From contig JADRCO010001019.1 of the NCBI GenBank assembly GCA_021464525.1, positions 1 to 23,529 on the forward strand: DNA of 23,529 nt. The letters run 5' to 3'. Positions 1 through 9,930 of the stretch are shown one piece after another. Made by a program: the position numbers and the translations under genes. Under the pieces are notes generated by a model that made no database searches, was not told the DNA's origin, and worked only from the letters and a program-made list of their open reading frames with translations. The DNA is from Rhizophagus sp. LPA8_4_AMF (lineage: Eukaryota; Glomeromycota; Glomeromycetes; Glomerales; Glomeraceae). Numbering within the stretch: position 1 is the stretch's first letter; every line of letters starts with the position of its first letter.

Positions 1-34
1 TGTTACCGCTTAAATTATTGTATTAGATTTGATA

Positions 35-211
35 TTTTCGGCTAACTACACTTTTTTAAAATAATAGTGTATTTAGCCAAAAATATTCAGCCGAAAATAG
101 GTAGTTGTTTGAACCAATAAAATATTCAAGATCAACATGGATTTTTTTCGGCTGGGTGTTGTTAGCCAAAAATTTACTGCGCCTTCAGCTGAATTTTTCG
201 GCTAACTACAC
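35..211. repeat. Palindromic repeat block built on a CGGCT/AGCC motif
   Basis: The 17-mer at 35-51 (ttttcggctaactacac) recurs exactly at 195-211. Between them the core tttt(c)ggct or its complement agcc(g)aaaa appears at about 75-83, 89-97, 145-153 and 163-172 in both orientations. Facing copies can pair, for example 143-153 with 163-173 and 33-51 with 67-87. This is the pattern of a small non-autonomous element with terminal and internal inverted repeats, but no target-site duplication or outer boundary could be fixed. The element family is not recognised. Confidence 0.6.
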
Positions 212-230
212 CATTATAGATTATAAGAAG

Positions 231-260
231 CATTTTATCAGCATTTTATCAGCATTTTGA
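231..260. repeat. 11-bp tandem repeat, about 2.7 units
   Basis: The unit cattttatcag is present twice in full (231-241, 242-252) and a third partial copy follows. It sits directly beside the palindromic block and may mark its edge. Confidence 0.7.
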
Positions 261-2164
261 CCTAATAAAATTTATAGACAAATAAGATCTCTTTCTACTG
301 GCAAATAAAATAGGATTAGCATGTCCTTGTCCAAACAGTAAATCAATACATCAGAAAAAAATATAATCCAGAATTAATAATCCGGAATTTCTAATTTTAG
401 TTAAAACGTGTAGGTATTTTCCATTATAAAAATTTTATTTTTTAGATAATAATTTTTTTCGTTTATTGTCCAGAGCATAACGAAGATATTCTATTGCCAT
501 GTACTAGACGGTTATAATCATTAACTCATGCAATTTTCCTACCCTTCCTTCCATTCACTTACGTCGTAATTCCTTATTAAATAAAACTAACTGCTTATTT
601 CTTTTTATATTTGTATCACTTTTGTTTTTGTAACACAATTTTGTGTATTTGGAGAGATTCATAATAGCAGTTTCCGTTTACTTAGTATAGTTTGTGACTT
701 CAAATTCAAATCAATTGACAAAATAGGTGATACTGATAAGAAAAAGTGTTGCTGATTTAAATCGAATATTTGACAGATTATTTTCTATAGCTTATTTCTT
801 GTTACTATTTTATATCTACATATGCTAAAACATATATCATATATATTTGATTTCTTTTAGTTTTATTTTATAGGTTTAATTGTATGTTTGATAAACTACG
901 CTTGGTAAAAAGGTTTCTTTGACGTTACAAAAATTTAAAATTGATCAAAAAAAAATCATTCACATGATTTTAAAATCAAGTCAATAAAATTTTCTTTGTA
1001 ATCCAAATAAAGTTAATCGAGATAAATTTTAAAATACTGTTATGGTTCAAATTTCAAAACCTTTTACAATTTTTTTTTTGTAGTTTAGACGCAATATCAT
1101 TTAAGCAATTAAAAATTTAGTTGCTATATAATTAATTTAATTTGTTGTAAAAATGTAATAAATATAATTATGATTACAATTAGCCCGATAATGTCAATTT
1201 TCTATCAAAGGATAATTAGATTTTCTTTTTTATTATTTTTTTTTTTAACGACAATGAAAGTAATATGTTCTTCAATATCTGTTATTAAATATATCCGACA
1301 TATATTACACTTTGTTTAAGGCCATATTAATATCGCCTAGTTAAATCTTAAAATCTATAAAGGTGTAGTAGTGAAGTACAATAACCAAACCGATCTTGTT
1401 AGTTATCGAGAAATTAAAGTATATTATTTGTAAATACTGTTGTAAACAAAGTGATATGAGCATTAATAATCGTAATAAGAGGGAAAAAACAAATATATAA
1501 TACTAAAAAGAAATTTAAATCTTAATCCTTCAAATTTTGACAGTTTGCACAACATCATAAGAAAAACTCTACCATTCCGCTCTGGACAGGAAAAAAAAAA
1601 ATTTTTTCACGAAATTTTGTTTCTACTACCTTATAACATTTATAATCTCTTTTCATTTTCTTTTATTATCCACAATAAACCTCTTGGCAAACTTCATTTT
1701 ATCACGCAAACTTCGTTATTTTTTTTTTATTTTTTTTTTTTAAAAAAAAATTTCTTTATACTTTTAAAAATTTCTTTAGAGAGAGAAAATCAATGTAACA
1801 TTTACGGCCGGTCTTTAAACATGGATTTTTCATGAATTGTATTAAAAGATTTATACCGGTCTAATATTAAAAAAAAATTTGATAATGAGAATTGTCAAAA
1901 GGAATGGGTTACTGTTGTTTCTGAGACATCTGATTTCAAATGATACGAAAAGTATGCTAAAATTTTGCCTCGTGCATGGATTTATTCTTTATAAACAAAG
2001 AAAAGTAAACGTGCATTTTTACTTCATTTGCATAATATAATACAAACTATTTTCATGTCTTCTCAAAAGAATTTTTTAAGCTTAAAGTATATAAAGCTCA
2101 AACTATTTTCATTATATTTCTTATTTTTTATGATATTCAATCAGCATGAGACTATTTAAAGAAG
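261..2164. other. AT-rich intergenic DNA without a supportable gene
   Basis: Long A and T runs dominate. The longest open frame (1545-1835, plus) has no ATG start and is made of poly-T/poly-A-coded Phe and Lys, so it is not a credible gene. Nothing else structured was seen. Confidence 0.6.
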
Positions 2165-2700
2165 AATAATTCTACTAAATTATCTATTTGCTGGGATAAC
2201 TATTTGACTTTCAAAATAAATTCCATAAGGTTTGACCTAATTTTTTTTCTATAGCTTCCATAATTAATTTACAATACTTTGATTTACCATGTAGAATAAC
2301 GCTTTTCCAAGTCAACTCTCACCAATCTCCACTATTATATTTATTGAATGGATACCAGGTTAAGATTGTTTACTATTTTCTGTATCATACAGTGAATCTT
2401 CTAATAGGCTATCAATATCGGATTTCCACGAACTATTTTTTAATAGTGTTAATTGTATGTCTCTATCCAAAATATTTAAAATATTAAGTTCAGTTTTTTT
2501 AACTTATTTTCGAATCTTGGAAAATTATTTTACTTACTGAAAAAGATATTTTTTTTTTCTCTAGAACGAAAACTATCTATAATCAAAAGTAGAAATTACT
2601 CCACACCCATCATTAATTAAAAAAATAACATTATGCAAATTTTGTATTTGTATCAAGTTTCTGTGGCAAAGCATTTTAGTGAAATTATGAATTATCTGAG
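2165..2700 (-). pseudogene. Decayed minus-strand coding remnant, family unknown
   Basis: Read on the minus strand, this stretch gives several consecutive pieces with protein-like composition although it lies in AT-rich DNA. Pieces in order include NVIFLINDGCGVISTFDYR, then LTLLKNSSWKSDIDSLLEDS, then WKSVILHGKSKYCKLIMEAI. The pieces are in different frames and are interrupted several times, so no gene model is offered. I do not recognise the family; it could be a host gene or derived from a mobile element. The balanced use of Trp, Gly, Asp and Glu is the only argument that it was once coding, and chance open frames cannot be excluded. Confidence 0.3.
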
Positions 2701-2967
2701 TAAAAAAAAAGATATAAATGTTAATAAATGAAAATAAACAAACATATAAATATCAATATCTTAAAAAGAGTTTTTATATTTTATGTACTGTACTTAGTTA
2801 CTGCGGTGATTGATTGCGCCTATTGAACTAGTCTAAACTGTCTAGACTGCAATAGTGAAAGCGCGTAATTTTATAAGAGAAATTAAGTCGCATGTTCTTC
2901 ATGCTTGCAATACACGATTACCAGATATTTATCTCATTTAACTCTTCTTGGTCAATGTTTAAAAACA

Positions 2968-4127
2968 ATGTTTCAACTTACTGCTGACGAAATTTTTGAA
3001 TATTTAGATGACGGGTCTACTATACATTCATGTATATCGGTCCAATCTTCTCTGGTGCGAGGTTTCAGTGAGAATTTGTTTGAAGATACGTTTATGATTT
3101 ATATAGTATCTCAATTTTGATGCCTTAGTTACTTGTTTGTAAACGAATCAAAAGAAATTTTATATACGAATGAAATCACTATTTAACCTCAACTACAAAA
3201 TTTCAATTTTCACTTATGCGTCATTTTGTAAAACTATGAAAAATTAAGGAATTTTTAATTAGTCAACTACATCAAACTTTTTGTCTGGAATTTATTATTA
3301 ACTATCACACACAAGATGTGTCATAATATCTCATAATTACACATAACGGATTGATAAAAAATTTTTGTGAAGAAAAACTTCAGTCATTTTATTATGAAAA
3401 AATATTAAAAAACATAATTCCTTCTTTAATAAGTAATCTTTGAGTACCTTAATCAAATTAACTCTTTATGAGTACAATTATACGCCATTGTCATTTATCA
3501 CTAAATTCTCAAATTTACAAAAGCTTGAATTATCATTCAATTCGGAGTTTTTATCGATTTGAAAAATTATCATTGTTAGTTTTTCACACAATTACAAATT
3601 TTAAAATTTGAGACTTTAACAAGTATTAAACGAGTTATTAATAAAATTCTTAGAAATTATTGGAAAATATTTTAGAGCTTTATGTATGTTATATCATAGT
3701 AATAATACAATAAATTTAGCTATTCAAGTCTCTTGTAACAACTTTAGAAAACTTTCCTCTGGATTTAAAAATATGAATTGGAAACATTAAAAATAGTTTT
3801 TAAAAGTTTTAAATATATAAAATCTATTGCAAATTTCTTACGGAGACAAATTTTGAATGAATTGAATGAAAAAGAGGTGCTAGAGACGGTCATTAAGCAT
3901 TCACATGAAAAGATTTCTGAAATAATATTGAATCACCAATATACGCAATCAGACCAAAAGAATTAGAAGTTGGGCGAATAATGCAAGATTACTTCTTTGG
4001 TGATTGTTACGAGTGATGATTTTAAAGAGAGTTTAGATGATATAAATGAAGAAAATATAGAAATAATTAAAAATTGAGTTAGGTATTATTAAGAATTTTG
4101 AAGATAAAGATTTCGTGATTGAGAATT
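2968..4127 (+). pseudogene. F-box/leucine-rich-like protein, degenerate
   Basis: The ATG at 2968 opens an F-box-like start (MFQLTADEIFEYLDDGSTIH, then SCISV), ending at 3118. The same frame goes on after the stop with NESKEILYTNEI (3121-3183). Further pieces follow in the order expected for this family: PLSFITKFSNLQKLELSFNS from 3485, FEKLSLLVFHTITNFKI, NNTINLAIQVSCNNFRKLSS, ETLKIVFKSFKYIKSI at about 3778 with NELNEKEVLETVIKHS after it, DDINEENIEIIKN, and finally LGIIKNFEDKDFVIE near 4079-4127. This matches, from memory, the whole length of the large Rhizophagus F-box family, whose members end in a motif like LGVIKKFxxxDF. Such proteins are substrate receptors of SCF ubiquitin ligases. The copy is broken by many frame changes and stops and cannot make the full protein. 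Landmark order is what I see; the family name is from memory. Confidence 0.72.
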
Positions 4128-5464
4128 TAATTAAAATTAGTGCATTATCAACTTGTACATATAGGTCTCATTTTCTTAAAGTGTTTAGATGCATGTAGTA
4201 TTAAGTGTGACTACTGAAAAGACATTACTGTAAATCATATTTTTAAGACTTAAATTAATTTGTTTCATTTTAGGGATTAAGTATAACTTATCGTACTTAA
4301 AGTCAAATATTCATAGTCATATAGCTCAAGGACCAAACTCAAAATTTGGTATAAATAATTTTTCAAGCAAGCTCATCTGCAAAGGATATTTAGATTAGCA
4401 TTAGTAAAGAAAACTTATAATAATATTATATTTAAAGTTGTTCCTATCCAATTTTATTAAACAATTATGAAAATGATGCATTTGATTCAATTACTATATG
4501 ATATCTTTCATCTTGCGTAAAACCCTTTGCTATATTCAATGAATTTTTAATTTACCGAAAATTAATCTAAATAGTAACCTAAATGTGCAAAGCGTGTGAA
4601 AATTTTCTTTGATAAGTCTCATAAATTTCCATTTAGCATCAAGTGTAAAATACAAGGATATCGAGCAAAGAAAATAAATTTGCAACTTTTCATAAAGTAA
4701 CATTGTAAGAAGTATGTGTTATTTCTGCATATGCATAATGAAAACATCAGTTTTTTTGTTGTTTAGTATATAAAAATGTACTTATTGACTGACCTTACTG
4801 GATATTAGAAATACAAAAGTATAATTAAAAGGAATAAATAATATTAATAAAAGTAAATCAGACGATATCACTTGAGTCATATCTTCCCGGATAATTAGAT
4901 ATATTTTTGCTTTTATTTAAACATATCTTTTTATCTATTAATTGTATAAATTCATTTAACTTTCTGAAGTGTGAAATTCAATTCAAATGATTATTTATAC
5001 TCAAATAGAAAAACTGGGACATTCAATAATAATGTTTAAAGTAATAATTTATTTAAAATTGAATTTGCTATTTTATTAAGACATTAATTTCGGTTTGGAT
5101 GAAATACACCGTAACCTAATAAAGTAATGTTATTGAGCTATTGACTCCTAAATAGGAAATAATAATCAGCAATCTTTATTCCTTTGAATGACAATATTGA
5201 AAAAATTCAATGAGCTGATACATAAATATCATATATTCGTTCAACGGGATGTCTTTGGTAGGCAAATCTTTAATTAAGACGTTCTTTTTATATTGTACCT
5301 TATTATAAGAATAAATATTATTTGAGATTTATTATAATTGTCTAAAACAAACTGAAGATCGTAAAAAAACACTTATCCGAGTATCACACATCACATGATT
5401 TTTGTGCATATTAGTTTTGTAAGATATATTTATTTAGGTATATAAATCAGACAACATTCTCAAT
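4128..5464. other. Intergenic DNA between F-box pseudogene and Sel1 duplication
   Basis: This is AT-rich sequence without a frame that can be supported. A few short protein-like bits on the plus strand around 4340-4560 are too fragmentary to name. Confidence 0.5.
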
Positions 5465-5785
5465 ATTTTCTATTGTATAAACTGGAATAATTTAAATGAC
5501 TTCTCACATGACTTTGAATACGAATGAGATGTTTATTTATTTATAATAAATATTTAATGAATAATAAATTTTAAACCTTATAAACATCAAATAATCTTTC
5601 ATATAATTTTGAATTGCCAATTTGAAAATTATTTAATCTAAATGTCATTAGACAACATATAAAACATTTATTATTTATTATAAAATGTCAAAACAAAAAA
5701 CAATAGAATAGAATGAATGGTGACATCTATTATGTATAAAAATATACTACCTATCTATCAACTTATTAATAATAATAAAGATTAA
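5465..5785. repeat. 3' flank of gene A, duplicated at 9595-9930
   Basis: The DNA downstream of Sel1 gene A is recognisably homologous to the DNA downstream of copy B (shared blocks such as gagatgtttattt, caatagaatagaat and gtgacatctatta). The duplicated unit therefore includes about 320 bp beyond the stop codons. The homology fades above the start codons: the DNA upstream of 8117 and of 12672 does not align by eye. Confidence 0.75.
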
Positions 5786-8117
5786 TTATTGTTCATCTAA
5801 AAGAATAGTTAGATTCTCTTTAGCGTCTAAATATCCATTTTCTACAGCTTTGTTGTACCAATAAATAGCATGTCCTATATTCTTATTAGTCCCTTCACCA
5901 TGTTCATATAAATACGCAAGATTTTTTTGTGCAAAAATATTTCCTCCTTCAGCAGCCATCTTGTATAATCCAAATGCCTTTTCTTTATTCGTATAAGTTC
6001 CAAAACCTTTTTCATAACAGTATCCAAGTTTAAATTGAGCATCAACAAGTCCTAGATTAGCTGATTTTTTATAAAATTCATATGCTCTAACATTATTTTC
6101 CCAAACACCCTTACCTAATTCATAAAATTCACCTAATTTATATAATGCATATTTATTATCATTTTCTGCAGATTTATGATACCAATAATTAGCCTTATCT
6201 AAATCATTTACTATTTCTTCAAAATTTTCTTTGTAGTTACTACCAGCTGCCTCATTAAATAATTCAAATCCTTTTTCTTTATTAATTTCTGTTCCAATTC
6301 CATTTACATAACAATATCCGAGTTGAAACTTTGCACTTATATGTCCACTTTCAGCTGATTTTTTATAAAGTTCAAATGCTTTAATTTCATCCCTATCTAC
6401 GAAATTTCCTAATTCATAATATTCACCTAAATTACATTGTGCTACCTCACATCCATCTTCTGCTGCCTTCTTAAACCAATAAAAAGCTTTTTCTAGATTC
6501 TTTTCAGTTCCTTCCCCACTTTCATATGAGAGTCCCAAGCTATTTCGAGCATGATTATGTCCTGCCTTAGCTGCTATACTAAATAACTCAAACGCTTTTA
6601 CTTTATTAACTTCAGTACCGATTCCCCCATAATAATAACATCCAAGTTCAAATTGAGCGTCCAAATATCCTTGATCAGCTGATTTTTTATAATATTCAAA
6701 TGCTTTAACATCATCTTTTTCAACCTCATTTCCAGTTCTGTAATAATAAGCTAAATTGTATTGTGCTATTTTACATCCATTTTCTGCTGCTTTCGTATAC
6801 CAATAAATGGTACATTCGATATCTTCTATATCTTCATATAAAATACCAAGATTACATTGCAATAATATGTTCTTTTTCAGCAGCAATTTTGTATAATTTA
6901 ATTGCCTTTACTATACTAATATCAATACCAATTCCTCTTTTGTAACAATATCCAAGTTCATATATAGCATCTAAATATTCTTGATTGGCAGATTGTTTAT
7001 AATATTCAAATGCTTTTCTATCATCTTTATTTACACCGTCACCATTTTTATAAATATTACCTAAATTATATTGGGCAAATTTATTTCCATTTTTTGCAGC
7101 TCTAATGTACCAATGAATAGACATTTCTAAATCTTTTCCTGTTTCAATTTCATTCTGATAATAATTACCTAATTTATTTTGTGCAATTGAATATCCTCCT
7201 TCAGCTGATTTAGCATAATATTCAAGGGCTCTCTTATCATTTTTATTAATACCTATTCCATTTTGATAACAAATGCCTAAATTATATTGCGCACGTAAAT
7301 TTCCTTTATTAGCAGCTTTAAAATACAATTCAAATGCTTTATTTTCATCTTTAGTTATTCCAATTCCATTTTGATAACAATAACCTAAATTATTTAATGC
7401 ATCAGAATTTTCTCCTTCTGCAGATTTTAAATAATATTCAAACGCTTTAAAACTATCCTTATTTTTTCCTATTCCAAATTGATAGCAGTAACCTAAATTA
7501 TTTAGTTCTTCCAATTCTTTTTTTTTAGAATAATCTATTTGATTTTCATTAAAACCATTATCCAGTGATTCAAAAAATTTTTCCATAGTATTTATCTCAT
7601 CATTACATAAATTTATTTCCAATCCATTAAAACTTTCAAACTGGTTATATGTCATTACATTCAATTCTTTTTCAATTAAATTTCTTTTATTATAAATAAT
7701 ATCTTTATAATAATGAATTGATATTAAATATTTCGAAATAATAATATTAAGTAATTGATACATAGAAATTAACTTTTTATTTTTATAATTATTAATTGAT
7801 AATAAATATAATTTTAAGAATTTATTTTCATCAATAATATTTGTATCATCATCATCATTGTAATGACATAAATTATGTATATAAAAAAATCCTATTAAAC
7901 TTGAAAACCAATTATCACTTTCTTCATGATCTTCCATTAATTTTAAAATTATTTCAGGATTTTTTTCATTATGATTAAAATATTCTTTCGTCCATTCAAT
8001 TAAAATATTTTCAAATTTAGGATAATATTCTATCTTTATAACCTGACGATAAAAATCTTTTAAAAATTCTTTTAAAAAATTTTCATCATCTTTTGTTATA
8101 ATGTTACTAAAAGACAT
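5786..8117 (-). CDS. Sel1-repeat protein, gene A (one internal frameshift)
   Basis: The ATG at 8117 starts a 421-codon frame that ends at 6852. The reading continues in the +1 frame, open through 6886 down to a stop at 5786. Residues 1-200 form a helical N-terminal region (FLKEFLKDFYRQVIKIEYYP at the start, WFSSLIGFFYIHN around 70). Sel1 repeats of 36 residues begin near residue 201; about six lie before the frame change and nine or ten after it, with one shortened repeat at about 6160-6240. Typical units read AFEYYKKSADQGYLDAQFEL. Sel1 repeats fold as paired helices and serve as protein-binding scaffolds; the partner here is unknown. The frame change lies inside a repeat (AAEKEHIIAM, then stop, against CNLGILYED in the next frame), so the gene makes either a truncated 421-residue protein or nothing useful unless the break is spliced or bypassed. 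The start codon follows a run of 16 A. No intron is needed elsewhere. Confidence 0.82.
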
Positions 8118-9148
8118 TTTTTTTTTTTTTTTTAGAGGAATTTTTGTTATGAAAAATTTTAAATAGAAGTCGACTTTATATTCGTTTCAGAAAAAATAAA
8201 TCAGGTGATGAGATCAGCAACCGTTTGTTGCCTTTTTTTTGTATTGATTGGGCGTAAATAATTTTGTGTTACATTTATATATTAAATATTACTGCACCTG
8301 TGTATCAAATTACATCATACAGTAATAATATAATAAATTTTTGCATTGTTTCTTTTACAGACGCGTAATTATATTGGATAAATTACCCGGATGGCAAATG
8401 GAAACTATTACAACTATTACGCCAACTGATTTTGTAATTCATGATTTAAAACTTTTTTGTATTATTACAATTGCATTTCGACATTTAGTACATTTCACTT
8501 TCGCCCATGTCATCATATCTTATTACTTTGATTTACCATTACGTCTAGCAATGGTGACTATTTTAAGACTATTTTAAATAGGTGTTGCTTGGATCCTGAA
8601 GCCTTTCAGTATTATTTCATCATTAATAAAAGCATCCCAACTAATAAATATAAATAAAGTATCATACGGTTAAAAGAGTTTTTGACCAATCAGCCAACAG
8701 CCGGTAATTGGAATTAGTGATCAGGAGAACTAGTATTAATTTTGGCCAATTTAAATATACACATATTATGAGCCTATTTTTATTATTCTAATGAATGCAA
8801 CAATACTAATACATTGTGAATAGCTGCCACAAGAACGTGCGGAATGAAAACTCATTAATAACCAATAATTTGATAATTAAAGCCCACATATTTGTTGAAA
8901 ATAGAAAGAGATGAACGTGCGGAATATGTAATATATTGCACTTCGATCGACATTCCTAAGTCATAACCGATAAATAGTTTTTGTTGTCTTATTTTATATA
9001 GAATAGTAAGTATTGATAATTACAAAAATATAAGCTAAAAAGAAAAGCAAAGCACTAAAATTAAGCTATAAATTTAATCTATTAAACAATTAAATAATAA
9101 CCTACCGAAAAACAGACTGACTTTTTAAAATAACGACTACTCTAAGGA
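8118..9148. other. Spacer between the Sel1 copies, first part
   Basis: Upstream DNA of gene A starts with 16 T on the plus strand. A 78-codon plus-strand frame at 8341-8577 follows a pyrimidine-rich stretch ending in cag and could be an old exon, but it lacks an ATG at its start and resembles nothing I know. No other gene-like signal was seen. Confidence 0.4.
8833..8925 (+). repeat. Exact 13-bp direct repeat, 80 bp apart
   Basis: gaacgtgcggaat occurs at 8833-8845 and at 8913-8925. It is GC-rich for this window. Its role is unknown; it could be a paired protein-binding site or a repeat remnant. Confidence 0.6.
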
Positions 9149-9307
9149 ATGCGTGGCACCCACCCGGACGACAATCGAATATCATGTGCAGAGTGGAACG
9201 ATAAATCAAATTCCAAATGGAAATCCGGCGGCACTTTGAAGAAAATCCAGCCTCTATATGTGATGCTTAAATCTCACCTATATTCCAAAAAAGGATATTT
9301 TTTCTAA
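9149..9307 (+). CDS. Candidate small ORF, 52 codons, unknown
   Basis: The ATG at 9149 opens a frame of 52 residues ending in TAA at 9305-9307. It begins MRGTHPDDNRISCAEWNDKS and continues with a basic stretch (KWKSGGTLKK). The block is clearly less AT-rich than the DNA around it, uses Trp, Gly, Asp and Pro freely, and has no poly-A-coded runs, all unlike the neighbouring spacer. I do not recognise the protein. A dispersed repeat that carries a short open frame would look the same. No intron signal is needed. It lies between the two Sel1 copies, on the opposite strand, so it is not part of their duplicated unit. Confidence 0.33.
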   Translation: MRGTHPDDNRISCAEWNDKSNSKWKSGGTLKKIQPLYVMLKSHLYSKKGYFF

Positions 9308-9594
9308 TGATCATTAATTCTGACCAGAATTAAACGTCATGTGATTAAATGAAAGTCAAATAAATCAAAAACGAACATTTAAAACCATTTTTGATGCTTT
9401 AAGTAAATTTGTAGAACAGGCAAAAATACACATTGTACATTTTTTCAAAAAAAGTTTGTATATTATTTTACAAATTTTTGTTACAGAATGCGAGATAGTT
9501 TTAATATTATAAGTTTTTGATACTGTAATCCATTTTACGGAATTTCTCATCATACTGTAATAGGGAGTATTGACCTAACTATACAAGCTTGCGT

Positions 9595-9930
9595 ATCGTT
9601 CTCAATACTTTGTATAAATTGCTATAATTTTAATGACTTCATAGAAATAAATAAACAAATTAACATGGCTTTTGAATACTTATGAGATGTTTATTTTATT
9701 TATAATAAATATTCAATAGGTAATAAACCCTATAAATATTTAATAACGTTATTTATAATTTTGAGTTGACAATTAGAAATTATTTTTAAAACCTCAATGT
9801 TATTAAACAACAAATAGCATATTTATTAATTGCAAAAATGTTAAAACAATAGAATAGAATAATAGTGACATCTATTAAAGTATAAAATATACTAGCTATT
9901 TATCAATTTTTTAATAACAATAAAATTCAA
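9595..9930. repeat. 3' flank of copy B, homologous to 5465-5785
   Basis: This is the duplicated downstream flank of Sel1 copy B. It aligns with the flank of gene A with many substitutions and small gaps, so the duplication itself is not recent. Confidence 0.72.

Noticed and set aside
1545-1835. Plus-strand 96-codon frame
   Set aside because: No ATG, and it is dominated by poly-A/poly-T codons.
6852-6890. Programmed -1 frameshift at the GAAAAAG stretch of Sel1 gene A
   Set aside because: The downstream frame is +1 relative to the upstream one, which an A AAA AAG-type -1 site would not give; a shared small indel is simpler.
6763-6945. Plus-strand 60-codon frame, repeated almost identically at 11322-11504
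   Set aside because: Both are antisense shadows of Sel1 repeats; their similarity only reflects the duplicated minus-strand gene.
8341-8577. Plus-strand 78-codon frame after a cag acceptor-like site
   Set aside because: No ATG at its start, no upstream exon and no recognisable motif; kept only as a note in the spacer entry.
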